Part shown: in pieces, positions 12,027 through 25,350 of the stretch
How the letters are laid out: each line of letters opens with the position of its first letter
How positions within the stretch are numbered: the stretch's first letter is position 1
Assembly (NCBI GenBank): GCA_036925085.1
Contig: JAUPFP010000004.1
Location: 1,750,001-1,814,000, forward strand
Direction: 5' to 3'
Source of the DNA: Brachycybe producta
Lineage: Eukaryota > Arthropoda > Diplopoda > Playtdesmida > Andrognathidae
DNA: 64,000 nucleotides
Notes under the pieces: model-generated
The model's input: the letters and a program-made list of their open reading frames with translations, nothing else
Databases searched by the model: none
What the model was told of the DNA's origin: nothing
Position numbers and translations under genes: made by a program

Positions 12027-12263
12027 AAGGCTAGGTGCAAATTAGGCAACAATGCAAGCTTGCAACCAGCAACTGTTGCTGGTGACACTGCACTAGCATC
12101 ACCACTGCATTTGCAGGCACTAAATTAGTAATTAGCAACAGTAGTAATTGGATGTTTCCTCTGCTCAGAATGGTGAACACAGGGAACTAGCAACCATTGT
12201 ATGTCAGCAACGACTTTCTTGTCACGTGATCCTAATTTGGTTCCCTAATTTGCACCTGGCCTT
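12027..12263. mobile_element. MITE with TIR AAGGCYAGGTGCAAATTAGG
   Basis: The left end AAGGCTAGGTGCAAATTAGG pairs with the reverse-complemented right end AAGGCCAGGTGCAAATTAGG. The element of about 237 bp is flanked by TTA on the left and a TTA-like overlap on the right. It is richer in GC and contains TTGCTGGT repeats. It shares an AAGGC start with the 1305 element. Confidence 0.75.
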
Positions 12264-13494
<1,231 letters not shown>

Positions 13495-13981
13495 GAAAAA
13501 TGTCGTTGATGAGTGAGTTCTAATTGTGTAACCTCTCTTGAAGATTTTCTTAATTCTTCTTTACCTCACCACTGATGTTTTCTATTTTAACAAGAACCTT
13601 CGGTCTCTTTTACAAATTACAATTATTGAATCGTGCTGTTAACGAAGGAATAATTTAGCCATAAGTATAGGTGTCGCCATCAATTATCCATACTCAGCTA
13701 TGACCATGAAAATTTGAAATGCCAAAAAGGCTGATCTCTATGTAGGGCTATAGCCTATATATTACGGTTTGAAGTCTAATATGTGACAGGAACTTAATTT
13801 TTAAAAGTAGCACTTTTTACAGCCATCATTTTTAAATCCCCATCAATCAATGGAGATACTGATTAATCAGCTGTTCGATCGACCAATGAGTTTTAAAACA
13901 TACCTAGTAATCAGTTAATACTTTCCTGACTTATGTTATATTGAATGCCTCATTACTTAATGTGTCATTTTAACTTAGTTA

Positions 13982-14831
13982 TACCTTGTCTGTGTTCAGT
14001 TGTATTATACGGAGTCCAGTTAAGGATATGAATAAAAATAAAATCGACGTTATTAATATCTGAATAAATTGAAATACTAAGGGAAAAAAGCACACAACGC
14101 ATAATAAAAACCCACTGAATTTCATCTTGTAAAGAATTTAACAAAAGCGCCATATTTTTCTTATTTTAATTTCTATTTCTAATTTCTGCTGATTTTTCTG
14201 CATGTGTGATTTTTCCCTAATTCAATATTTTGTTAAACTAACCCATTATATTGAAATACAAATTTAATATATTTAAATATTAACTCAATATATAAAGATA
14301 TTAAATGAATAAATTGAATTTGACATAATGTTTGTTTGTCCTTAATAGGGCTCTGTAGAACAAACTTAATATTTGAATGCATTTAACTTTTTAGGTATAG
14401 ATAAGATGTTACGGTTCGTATTTTTGATTGTAAAGTCAAAGCTAGTGCTAAACTCATCAACTTTTATGTGAAACTTTCTATCAAAAAATTTCATGAGTTT
14501 AGCACTACCATTAACTTAAAGAATACGACTCTTATACCTAGTACACACCTAATAATTTAAATGTGTTTAAATAATAAACGTGTTCTACAGAGCCCTGTGA
14601 AGGACAAACAAACAATATGTCGAATTAAATTTATTCAGTTAACAATCTGAAAATATTGAGTTAATACTTAAATAGAATATATAAATATTGACATTAAAAT
14701 ATTGATTTAGTATTTCAATTTAAAATAATAAAGTCAATTTGTATTTGGTGTTCATGTCCTTGACTGGATTCCGTATAATTCACCTAAACACATTTAATTT
14801 GAATTTATTTAACTCATATGTGTACAAGGTA
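13982..14831. mobile_element. 850-bp foldback element with TTA target duplication
   Basis: The left end TACCTTGT and right end ACAAGGTA are exact inverted repeats, flanked by TTA at 13979-13981 and 14832-14834. Most of the element is one imperfect hairpin centred near 14465: for example TGTTTGTTTGTCCTTAATAG near 14330 mirrors a block near 14605, GGGCTCTGTAGAACA near 14349 mirrors 14581-14595, and GTGCTAAACTCAT near 14444 mirrors 14493-14506. The left arm is longer because of a nested element at 14081-14217. A 3-bp TWA duplication points to PIF/Harbinger-like mobilisation, though this is inference. Confidence 0.85.
14081..14217. mobile_element. 137-bp MITE nested in the foldback element
   Basis: The ends are GGGAAAAAAGCACAC and, reverse-complemented, GGGAAAAATCACAC. 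TAA flanks both sides (14078-14080 and 14218-14220). It interrupts the left arm of the 13982-14831 element and is therefore younger. A GGG start with a TAA duplication fits PIF/Harbinger-like MITEs. Confidence 0.75.
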
Positions 14832-14834
14832 TTA

Positions 14835-15528
14835 GTAGTATTTGCTGATATTTTGATATAAATACAGGGGTGAGAGGAAAGGAATAAGGTAAAGATTGAG
14901 TGTTAAAGGTGAATAGATGAAGTGTGTCATCGTCACCCAAAGTAGATTCAGAATTTTACGTACAAAAATAAGTAACACAGACATATGTCACATATACACA
15001 CGCATGCAAGTGACTTTGAAGATATGGCTTGTTTCTGTTGTTTGCAAGCAGACAACAAGAAGGAAGGAAAAAAAAAGTAACATTATTATTGTACGTATTA
15101 TGGTAATAGGGAGGGAGGTAGGCAGGCAGGCAACAGTGAAAAACCGACAGATTGGATCAATAATAACTGGAGAACTCTAGTATGTATAGTATGTACAGTA
15201 TGTGTAATATGGTGGAATAGTCCAACATTTTTCATTGGTGGGAGAAAACGATTTACAACAAAAATGAATATAACCCACACACAATATACCCTACCATATT
15301 ATGCATCTGTAAGGCCCTATTTCAACTAAATTTTTAAGGGGAGAAAGTTAAGAGTTTGACAGTTTGGGGGAAGGGGGGAAATATGAAGGATTGAATGTAA
15401 AATAAAAGAGATCCTTTCTCTATTTTTCTATGGAGAAAACCATCCCTTATATTCATTCATTCATTCATTTATTTCTCCCTGAACTTCAGAAGAAGATCCA
15501 CTTGAAAAACATTACTAGTATAGTCTGA

Positions 15529-15602
<74 letters not shown>

Positions 15603-16670
15603 AATACACAGAAATAAAATCGTACAATATTCAAATTACGTGCGACTTTTTTTTCTCTCCCTGTGTTTTTTACCCCTACTTTTCACTCATTTCATTTCCC
15701 CCACACTTCTTCCCTATTTCTATTTTTAAAAAAAAAAATCCTCCCCCTAAAAAAGACAGCCAAAATCTATAGAAACACATTAGAAATTCAAGAGAACAAA
15801 TATCATCTTTTGACTAAAGCTTTAAAACCGATCGATAACTATCTATATCCATTGTAAAAACAGCCTTTAATATATTTAGACTGTTCTCTCTTTATAATAT
15901 ATAATATATACCTATAGGGCAAGAAAAAGCATTGAAAAAGTCCATATACTGTATGTATATCATCCATTAGGTCTTCAATTATTAAATATGAATTTTAACG
16001 TACGCCAATTAGAGTCTTATCTCTGATTGTTTTATTCTCTTTATAAAAACTAAAGTAAAAAGAAGAATATAAGAATAGACTGAAAGAGAGATAGGGATTT
16101 TGGAAAGCAAAAATCATTGCAAACACATTATTATATTCGTTCATTCTTTCTTTCTTTTTTTGATTATGATGATGAACGTTATTATTTATTGATTTATTCA
16201 TTCGGATAATATATCAACTATCTCTCACTTTTATTATTTTTTTTTATATATCTTAAAGTACTTTTAACAGATTGCAAAATAAAAGTAAAACTTAACAATT
16301 TATTTTTGTTGGAAAAGTCACACCACCACTTTTTATGGTTTTTTACATCATAGAAAAAAAAAGACAGTCATTAAAAGATTAATCATTTTACTAATTGAGA
16401 TTTACGTGTGTTAATTGAGTATTATTTTTATAATTAAAACAATAAAATTATTATAATTTGAAAATAATAATTAAAGGGTGAAATGCTTTGATTATTGGTT
16501 AAAATTGCGGTAAAATGTGTTAAGGTTTTAAAAAAATTAGTTAAACATCAGTGATGTTTAAGAAATGAATTGAAAGTATTTTAGAAAATAAATTATTAAA
16601 TATCATAATGATATAAAAGTATTTTTTAAAATTAATTTTTTTTTGCAAAAGTTGGTTACAAAAATTCAAA
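14835..16670. other. No gene seen; (GA)n at 15530-15598
   Basis: This includes an uninterrupted (GA)n tract of about 68 bp at 15530-15598, GGCA repeats near 15117-15131 and A+T-rich sequence. The open frame near 14917 has no recognisable content. Confidence 0.55.
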
Positions 16671-16903
16671 GGTATAGTTGCCTCGCTGTAAGACAAAAGC
16701 TAGTGACGTCAGAGGTTTTGCCGTAAACTTTAGATTGTGGAATTTAGTCTGATAGAAAAAGGAGGATATCAACAGTTTAAACAAAAGGGTTCTTGTATTC
16801 TTTTGTTATTATTACCCCTTTTTAATCAGACAAAATGACACAAGCCTGAATTGTCAAGCTCCATTGACGTCACAAGCTTCATCTTACTGTGATACAACTA
16901 TAC
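16671..16903. mobile_element. MITE with TIR TATAGTTG and internal TGACGTCA
   Basis: Left end TATAGTTGCCTCGCTGTAAG pairs with the reverse-complemented right end TATAGTTGTATCACAGTAAG. Both arms continue into a shared AAGCTxGTGACGTCA block. The terminal repeats are about 40 bp and the element about 230 bp. TA may be the target. Confidence 0.75.
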
Positions 16904-18178
16904 ATAAAACACGAAAATAATGTTAACCCCGTTCATTAACAACTATTCTAGTTTCTAACATACTTGAAACTTTTCTTCACAGGAAGTGGCTTCTAAAAAT
17001 CTTGAGAAAACAACTTCTTTTTAACATTGTACAACATTTAAAGGTGTAGTCAATATGTATTCACCACACAATCTTTTTCTTTTATAGAAATTGTTATAAT
17101 CCATTATTACGTTTGTGTTAATTGTATGCAACATGACGTTTTTTATATGTTTGTTAACCAAAAAGAAAAACACATAATAACTCCACCCCCTTGTCAATAT
17201 GATATCTCAAACAATGTGATGAAACTGATATATTTATCAAAATTGACCACCACGTCAATCAATAATCTTTTTTTGTTGTTGTTCTTCTTCTAGTTTATAT
17301 GTATTTTGTGTTGTTGTGTCTAGTTCTACACAAACAGCCACCAGGTGATTTTGGTTAACATTACATAATCCTAACTTGTCATCAGACTTGTCAGTAGACT
17401 TGTCAGTAAAAAAAAATAAGTTAAACCTTTCCAAACGTGTAAGCTCTCTCTTAAATACATAATAAGTAAATGATATATAGACTTGAACCACACATACAAA
17501 CAATAGAAATTTATGTAGTTTATATTATGTTACCCTACCTCCTCTTATGACAAGCAAACTAACAAAAATATTAGACCTATTAATCAGTGATCACCTGCAA
17601 TGTTGTTTATTATGTTTTTGTTTTTTTCCTACTCGACATCAAATTTATGCTATGATGGATTGCCTACCAACAGAAATATAAGGGGGTGGAGCACTTTAGT
17701 GAATTGTTAACCGTTATAACAACAACATTAAAGGTGAAAAGGAAACGAAAGGAGGAGGAAGAAGAGGATGTCTATTAGTTTAAAGCGAGAGAAAAAAAAA
17801 AACTCCTCAAAATCAAACCTAGATTATGTAGTGATAGGTCATTTTTAAAATTAATTTTGAAACTGGTATATTAATTAATTACATTAAGAATAAAAACAAG
17901 AAGAAGTCATTTAAATTGAAGGTGGAGGAGTGATAAGAAGGGGGATAGGGTTCAAGGAAGTGATAATAATAATAATCATAAGAGAGCATCTTATGTGTGT
18001 AATGTAATGTATAAAAAAGGCGGACAAGGAAAACGTCAAATTCAATTGTTCATGAATTCGTTGAATGTTTAGAAGAAAAAAAAGACCAACCATAATATAA
18101 AATGTGCACTGACCGCGGTCAACTGTAAATTGTTTTTGTTCTTCTTACATACCGGAAGTAGTGAACTTGATCTTTTAA
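16904..18178. other. No gene seen
   Basis: A+T-rich intron. A direct duplication of GACTTGTCAGTA lies near 17387-17408, and the palindrome TGACCGCGGTCA lies near 18110-18121. No gene or repeat family is recognised. Confidence 0.5.
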
Positions 18179-18808
18179 GATGTTTTTTTAAAAAAAAATA
18201 AGAAACAGCTGATTTTTCAAACTTTTGGTTATTTTAAACATCAGTGATATCACAATATGGAGAAATTGTTTTATAAAACTTAGAAGGGTAACTGAATCAC
18301 TTAAATATTTTTCATGTTCATATTTTTCAAAATAAACTTTATATCGAGACATATGATATTAAGTGATTGACCTGCCCTTCTAGTTTCTAAAACACATTGA
18401 AAAGTTTATCTTCATTTTGCATCTGAAAGATATAATTTAAGTAGTAGGGCTAAGATCTTTATGCAAAATATCAAAGCAAAATGTTTCTCAATCTGTGGTC
18501 CAAGTGACAATTGTGAAGTCATCATCATCACTAGAGCAACTACAATTAAGCTTTTTTTTCTAATCAAAAAGGCTGGTTAAAGGCTAGATGTCTGGTTAGT
18601 AGTTACATGTATTATCAGTTGTCAATTAAGAGTTCTAGTCTTTAACTAGTGTTTTTGATTGAAAAAAAAACTTAATTATTGGTTAATCTAAACGGGATTG
18701 GTGTTACTTCACAATTGCCTCTTAAGTCACAGATTGAGAAACATTTGCTTGATATTGGCATAAAAATCCGAGCCCTAATAATCAGGAGTTCGAGAGGCGT
18801 TTTTACAC
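18179..18808. mobile_element. Family 1 MITE interrupted by a family 4 MITE
   Basis: TTAA at 18175-18178 and TTAA at 18809-18812 bound the element. The left part carries AACAGCTGATTTTTCAAAC, AACTTAGAAGGGTAACTG and CAAAATAAACTTTATAT. The right part carries CCCTTCTAGTTTCTAAAAC and CATCTGAAAGATATAA. After the insert it resumes with CAGGAGTTCGAGAGGCG. Without the insert it is about 300 bp. Confidence 0.8.
18447..18775. mobile_element. Family 4 MITE, complete, TA-flanked
   Basis: The left end GGGCTAAGATCTTTATGC continues through GTTTCTCAATCTGTGG. The reverse complement of the right end reads GGGCTCGGATTTTTATGCC, then GTTTCTCAATCTGTG. TA lies on each side (18445-18446, 18776-18777). The interior is also palindromic (CTGGTTAAAGGCTAGA versus CTAGTCTTTAACTAG). 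It sits inside a family 1 copy, so it is younger than that copy. Confidence 0.85.
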
Positions 18809-18812
18809 TTAA

Positions 18813-19910
18813 AAAAATCACTTTATAAATAGTAATTCCAAAAAAAACTCTATGAAATTGTCTTAAAGGTCAAAAACTCTTTTAAATTTTAGTTTTAAAA
18901 GTTACAGTAGCAAAACCGATGAAAAGAAGACATTTAAACATTACGTGAAAAAAACACCTGTATGGTTTTTTTTTTCTTCTTTCCTTCTGAAATTTTGAAC
19001 ACATTTTATTTAAGCATCAAGACATCCAAACTGTAACCTCTCTTCAACAACAACAAGAAGAGAAAAAACTTATTTTGAGACAAAAAATATCTTGGTCATG
19101 CTTCCCTTCCTTGATTGAAATCACTGAAAAACTGATTCCCCTTGGTAAGTTTTTAGTAGTTAAGAGAGTGCGGAAGATAAAAGTTTCTCTCTCTCACTCA
19201 TTCAATTCGTGTGGGAGTTTACGGAAGAGCACTGACCTCAAGGACGGACGGACGCTCGCTCGCTCGCTCATTCATTTTCCCTTCCTAAAAAACGCATTCA
19301 TTCATATACAAGCCAGACAGACATCAGCCAGCCTTTTCATTTCACGATGATAGTAATATTAGTATATGCAGTATAGTGCAACACCACATACATTGATTTA
19401 TAAGGGGAGAGTGAGAAAAGGGTCAAGGAGGTGGGTAGCGTTGTCCTCTCAACAATTTAACCTGATAAAATGTCAAATGACCTGTTGTAATCATATTTAA
19501 CACACACACTCTTCTTCTTTATCCTTTTCTAAACGCCAACGACATGTACATAATTTTTTTTTTATAAAATAGCCTCAAATAGGTGCCTACAACGGGACTT
19601 GTCCAGGTCCTATGTGTATTAGAGGCTATTTTCTTAAAAATTGTAGTGATTTTCAAAATAGTGATTTTCAACTTGCACATATTGGTTCAAATTAAAATAC
19701 AAGTGTCCTAAAGCATGTATAGTATATTAGGTACTCAAAGAACTGTTGGAACCATGTTCAGAAGGTTCCTCAGTGCCAAGTTATCTTCCTGAATTTTCGG
19801 GCCTTCCAAAAGACGTTTCCATGTGTTAATGGTACAAAAACTACCTAATATTCCAAAATGCAAACTTTGAAATTGCATTCAAATGCTTGAACAGGGATTT
19901 ACAACATTAA
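18813..19910. other. No gene seen; small hairpin at 19566-19633
   Basis: AAAATAGCCTCAAATAGG is mirrored by TATTAGAGGCTATTTT within 68 bp. GCTC repeats occur near 19255-19270. Otherwise unremarkable. Confidence 0.5.
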
Positions 19911-20075
19911 CGTGTAAACGTCTCTCGAACTCTTTGATTATTCTGTATTTCAGGTGCGATGTGAAGAGAAACTTGAATGTGTTTTAGAAACTAGAAGGGT
20001 AACTCAATCACCTAAGAGTATTTTCATGTTGTTGTTTACAAAAAGTTTATTTTGGAAGATATAAACACTCGAAAA
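19911..20075 (+). mobile_element. Family 1 MITE, left arm with short return arm
   Basis: TTAA at 19907-19910 is followed by CGTCTCTCGAACTCTTTG, ATTATTCTGTATTTCAGG, AAGAGAAACTTGAATGTG and TAGAAACTAGAAGGGTAACT. The hairpin turns early (TTTACAAAAAGTTTATTTTG) and stops, so the right arm is truncated. Confidence 0.8.
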
Positions 20076-22048
20076 ATTTTAGGAATGGACTGTGTCAGAG
20101 AGACAGTCTTGGTCAATTCAATATTCATTGACCAATGCCCAATCTAGTGGTCATATAATGGTTGTAAGAACTTAACACACATGATATGACACGTGTATAC
20201 CTCGTATTTATGGATATTACATGGATAGTAAATTTACAAAATGAAAAAGATACTCTTGTTAGTTTTCATTATGTTAAAATTGCATTTTTTTTTTGCATTT
20301 CTAACTCTTTCCAACCGATGTGTGAACAGAGTTTGATTTCCTGTGTTTGTATTTGACTGATTCACACACAATCCCAATCCCAATCATACATGATGATGAA
20401 CTTTTGTGATGTGTTCTATGTGTGTGTGAAAATGCCACCCCTTTATTTTATCATTGTCCGACAAAATTAGTTTGACATGAATATAAAAATGGATATCACA
20501 TGTGATTCATGAGACAAAATTTGGTTGAAATAAATTTTATATAGGCCCCTAATGTAGTAAAAATTTTCACTAGAAACAGTTTTATTAAATGTACTGTGTG
20601 ACTTCAATAATTAGTTAGACAATTTGCAAAACCATCAATTCGTGCAATGAAAATTCATAAATGTATAAATGATAATGCTTTGGGCAATGTGGAAATCTGA
20701 GAATTCCTAATTAATAATGAAATTTGTATAATAAATACTATTAAAACGTTATAATTTATGATAACTATCAATTTAATTGTTTTTATTCTGTTTGCCAGTG
20801 CGTTTTTGCATATTGCCTATTAGTAAGGTAAAAATATTTACGCATTTTGCAACGAAAATATTGATATGGTTAGAGGCTAGTCTCTAACTAGCATCTAACC
20901 AGTCACTTTTATAGCTAAACGGTTAGTTATTTTGAAAATTTTCAATCATTTAATATTGCAGATTTTCTAACAAAATTGTCTATTAATTTTAGAAAATAGC
21001 TGATTAGTGATTTTGTATTTTAGCAGTAACCATCATACTGTAAAAGATCAACCAATTCATAATTAATAATTTGTGTTTTCGTAAAAGGATTTCAATTTTT
21101 TTTCGTTTCCTTCATTGACTAATGTGAACTTTTATGGTTAGATATGTTCGGCATAACTACTCCTATGTTGTACACAATTGCAACTACACACAGAGAGCTA
21201 AAACGTAAAAATGTTTTGAAAAATATCAATTTGTGATGTTGTTTGTACTCATTAAAATTTTAGCTCAGATCAATCATATAAAAAAGATAGGATTACATCT
21301 GACACTTACTGTATGCAATAAGTTTCAGATGTAAACACATCCAACAACCTAAAAACAACAAGAAATGAAGTCATCACATATTACCACTACCTTAGTACCC
21401 CCACCCACCCCTTAAACATGTACCTTAATTTTACGCCTGATGCCATTCAGAAAGAAGGAAGGGAACAACCTGAACCAGATAATTTTCAGTAGCAAATCGA
21501 TTATCGAAGAATGTTAAAAGAAATAAGACTGAGAAAAAGATTCTTAACGCCGTGACCAAATATTTTTTATTGTCTCCCAACATAAGAGAGGGGGGGGTGA
21601 ATGTTATTTTTTTTAAAAAAAAGTGCCCACTATATTACTAGTAATAAAGGGACATTCACACCAATGAAAAAAAAAACAATTGTTTTTCTAAAGGGTTTAC
21701 AATTCATTTAACAACTGGCGTCTTAAGTGAATTTTTAATTAATTTAAATATGAATAATAATCTAAACAATAAGTATATTTTTTATACTTTGAAATTGTCT
21801 ACTTCATTTGATTTACTCTTTCTTATGTATTTATTCAAGCGGAAGTCACACACCGGAAGTGTTGAACAAATTAGGACATTCCAAACATCAACAAAATCAG
21901 ATATGAAAACGATATCGGATTTTGTTAATAAACATTAGGTTTATTTTTTTGTCACGTATTTAGAATGTCACTACGTGTGAGGCTATTTTTTTATGTTTGT
22001 TATGTTTTTTAAAAAACTAGTCTCACACACATTGAATTTTGGAATTAA
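20076..22048. other. No gene seen
   Basis: A+T-rich intron. A short inverted TTAGAGGCTAGTCTCTAACTAG near 20868-20890 recalls the interior of family 4. The G8 run near 21590 and poly-A/T runs are simple sequence. Confidence 0.5.
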
Positions 22049-22430
22049 GGTGGCTGAATAGAGATGTTTTTGAACTTTTTGGATGCAAACACATCAGCAA
22101 ACCTTTTTTTTTTTTAGAAACAATATCACGAAAAAATTCAAATTGTTTTAAAAACTAGATTGGTAGAAGATTATGATAAAAGTTCTTACATAGTAATTAA
22201 TATCTTAAAAAAATAAACAATTTTTACAGTTTGTAAATTACCCGTTTTTAGGTTTTTCCATTGACATTTCATGAAAAACACTATTTTCGCCTTTTCCAAA
22301 CTGTCATAAAATATTTATTTTTAAAAATATCATCATGAAAAAAAAAAATTTTTAGCATTATCACCAACTGTTCTAGTTTCTAAAACACTTTTTTGTAATG
22401 TTTCTCCATTTCATTTTATGATACTCAAAT
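22049..22430. mobile_element. Family 2 MITE, 3'-truncated
   Basis: TTAA at 22045-22048 is followed by GGTGGCTGAATAGAGATG, a poly-T block with AGAAACAATATCACG, CATTGACATTTCATGAAAAA and CTATTTTCGCCTTTTCCAAA, as in the 55250 copy. It ends near TGTTCTAGTTTCTAAAAC without the right terminal repeat. Confidence 0.75.
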
Positions 22431-23229
22431 AAAACATATAGACAAAAAAAGCACAAAAAAAAACAAAAATGAAATATATTTACGTGATTTTCTTCAACAT
22501 ATATGTGTGTGTGTGTGTTGTTGCAATATAATAAAATATATGATAATGAAGACTTTGTTTCATAATAGTAAATAGAAAATACACTAAGTAATAAAAACTA
22601 TATACGAATAATATTTTTGTACATCTGTGCAGACAGTTTCATTTTGTTTTTCTTCAGATAACCAAAAAAAGGTTTTGTAACATTAGAACAAAAAAGTTTC
22701 CTCTGATCAGCTGATTTGATGCCACATGTGGCAACAGGTGGAACTTTCAGGTGACACTTGCTCAAAGAAAAGAACTGTTTACTATATTTTAGTTGTTATA
22801 CAACTAAAAAAAAAATGACTGAACAAAAAAATACAAATAGTTTATCTAGTTGGTGACACAAGGAAGAAGACGAAAAAAAAAACCACAACTAAGACCTCAA
22901 CATTCTGAACCTGAATGAAGGGTTTTTTTATAATCTAAATAACATGAGGACACACACACCAAACTCGTGTTAATCCTTTATCATTTTACGCTCTAAATAT
23001 CATAAAATTAAGAGAAGGATGTTTTTTTTTATAAAAATAATTTTACAGTTATACTTCATGAGGTCGGTTTATTATGACAAGAAATTTTAAAGTTGGACTT
23101 TAAAAAAAAAATTAATTAACAGAGTTTAGATAAAATATTTATTCATAATTGACAAACTTTTTATAAGACAAATTCAAGTAGAATTTAAAGTTTGTCCATA
23201 TATAATCGATGTTTTATGAAATTTATTTT

Positions 23230-24080
23230 CAAAGTTTTGGTAATTCTGCTTTTTAGTAGCTGAATCAATAAATAGTATTTTTACGTTATGTTTCAAAATA
23301 AACTTTTTTTTATAGACAAAAACAGATGTCATTTTCACAACGACATAAAAAAGTATATTTTAAAAAAAATATCACTCATGAAAATATTATTTTATGATTT
23401 GAGTTTATACTTCTGGAGCTCTCATTACAGAGGGGAAAAAAAAACATCGTAAAATTGTGACAATCATATCTTGTGATATAATTTCTTGTGTGATATTATT
23501 TTACAGCTGTCAAATTATTCTGTACACCAGTCACTGGTAATCATATGACGATATTTGCCATAATTATAATGTGTAATTTCACTAATTTGCTTTTGTGACT
23601 CTTACAAGATTATGAGATTATGAACTAAAAATATGAAAATGTACTGTTATGACTTTCTGTAATGAACTTCATTGCTGAAAGAAAATAACTGTCATATGTA
23701 ATTCATAACTTTGTGACACTCACTAAAGCATACTACAAATATAACTGCCATTGACTGGTGCAGAGAATAATATGACAAGTCATAAAATAATAGCGTATTA
23801 GCAGTGACATCATAAGGTGTGATTGTCACAATTTTATGACTTCATCTGTAATGAGGCCCCGTAGTTTCAATATTTTTTTTTTTTAAAAAGTTGAAACGTT
23901 GATAGAAATTAATGTAAAAATTAGTGATTTTTTAACTTGTCATAAAATATTTAAGTATAAAGATTTCATCTTGAAAATATTTTAAGTATGATTAGTATCT
24001 TTAATATTAAGTATCTTACTATTCTAGGTTTTTTAAAAAAAAGTTACAAATTTTTCCTTTGTTGTATCTTAAAGAGTTGT
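23230..24080. mobile_element. Decayed family 1 copies split by a family 3 element
   Basis: TAGTAGCTGAATCAATAAAT and GTTTCAAAATAAAC before 23415 match family 1. After the insert, GTAGTTTCAATA resumes, and a right-arm-like block near 23970-24030 (CATCTTGAAAATATTTTAAG, ACTATTCTAGGTTTT) follows. At least two old copies are involved. Confidence 0.5.
23415..23860. mobile_element. Family 3 MITE, long form
   Basis: Left end CTCATTACAG pairs with right end CTGTAATGAG, and GTAAAATTGTGACAATCAT is mirrored by TGATTGTCACAATTTTATGA. Near 23660 an internal CTGTAATGAAC suggests two partly merged copies. It splits a family 1 CTTCTAGTTTC block. Confidence 0.8.
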
Positions 24081-24628
24081 GAGAAACAATTTCTCTGAGA
24101 TTATTATTAGCAACTGACCAAAAGGAAAATAATAATAATAATAATATCAAGGGAGTTATTTTGCTTAAAGATGTCTATTGTAATAGTTGTGTGAAAGACG
24201 GCTGGCTTTTAAGAGAGATTAACCCTTTTCTTCCGGCTGTCTTTTCACCATCACCTCACTCACCTCTCACTGTTGTATAGCCCCGGCCTTTTAATATACA
24301 CAAACATTAGGCATTTGTATACGTGTAAAACTAAGCAAGGTTATCATTTCTCACTCTTATTTTTAAGAGAGAAAAAAAAGAAACCTCTCCAAAATGTTCA
24401 CCACAACATTGACCTTTTTATCATCTTAACCCTTTCCTTTCTTTTGATGATGGCCAATTAAACTGACACATGAACACAACAAAACATTCCATATACAACA
24501 AACACATGTTTGTACTTTTTAAACCGATACATAACTACTTAAATGTTTATAAAATATTCAACAGTATCAATTTGACTAAATAGAAAGTTATTTTTCTCAC
24601 GTCCAACTCATATTTTTTAAAACTTTAA

Positions 24629-25133
24629 GATGTTTTATATCGGAACTTTAGTTATTTTGCGTTTCAGAAGAGCAGCAACACTAGAATGATATTGAAAGTG
24701 TGCTAAAAACTAGGGGTGTCATTACAGAAAAAAAATTAAGACTGTCATACTGTATTACAGTGTAAATGGTCATGTCTAGCTCATAATCTTGTAAAACGTC
24801 ACATAAGCAAATTACAAAATATTATGACAAATACTATGGTGCACAGAATAATATGATAGTCATAAAATAATAGCACACAAGCAGTAACATCATAAGGTAT
24901 GATTTTTTCTGTAATGAGGCCCCAGAACGCTAGCTTGAAATCAGTTAAAAGTATTTTCAAGTTGATATATTTTAAAATAAACTTTCTATAGATAAATGTC
25001 GACCTCAAACTGCGATAAATAGTTTATTTTAAAAAAATTTATCAACATGAAATTAGTCTTAAGTGTTTGAGCTGCCCTTCTACTTAAGAAAACACCTTCA
25101 GGTTTCTCTTGCATCTGAAAGATAGGATCACCA
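24629..25133. mobile_element. Family 1 MITE interrupted by a family 3 MITE
   Basis: TTAA at 24625-24628 is followed by GATGTTTTATATCGGAAC and TTGCGTTTCAGAAGAGCAG, then GTGTGCTAAAAACTAG, where the insert starts. It resumes with AACGCTAGCTTGAAATCAG and ends with CCCTTCTACTTAAGAAAACA and TTGCATCTGAAAGATAGG. A second family 3 copy begins where the right TIR should be. Confidence 0.8.
24713..24923. mobile_element. Family 3 MITE, short form, nested in family 1
   Basis: The ends are GGGGTGTCATTACAG and, reverse-complemented, GGGGCCTCATTACAG. The 211-bp interior shares AATATGATAGTCATAAAATA and AAGCAGTAACATCATAAGG with the other family 3 copies. Confidence 0.85.
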
Positions 25134-25350
25134 GGGTTGCCTCATTGCAGAAAAAAAAAACAATCATAAAATTGTGACAATACCTCATGTCACTGCTTAT
25201 TTAATGACAATCATATTATGTTGTACACCAGTCAATGATAGACATTTGACAATATTTGTCATAATATTTTTTAATTTGATTTTGTGACTATTACAAGATT
25301 ATCAGCTAGATATAACAATTTAGTGTCATATGACAGTCTTATTATCTTCC
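25134..25350. mobile_element. Family 3 MITE, left part only
   Basis: GGGTTGCCTCATTGCAG leads into CATAAAATTGTGACAATACC, TGTACACCAGTCAATG and TGTGACTATTACAAGATTAT, matching the long copy at 23415. The right terminus is missing. Confidence 0.75.
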
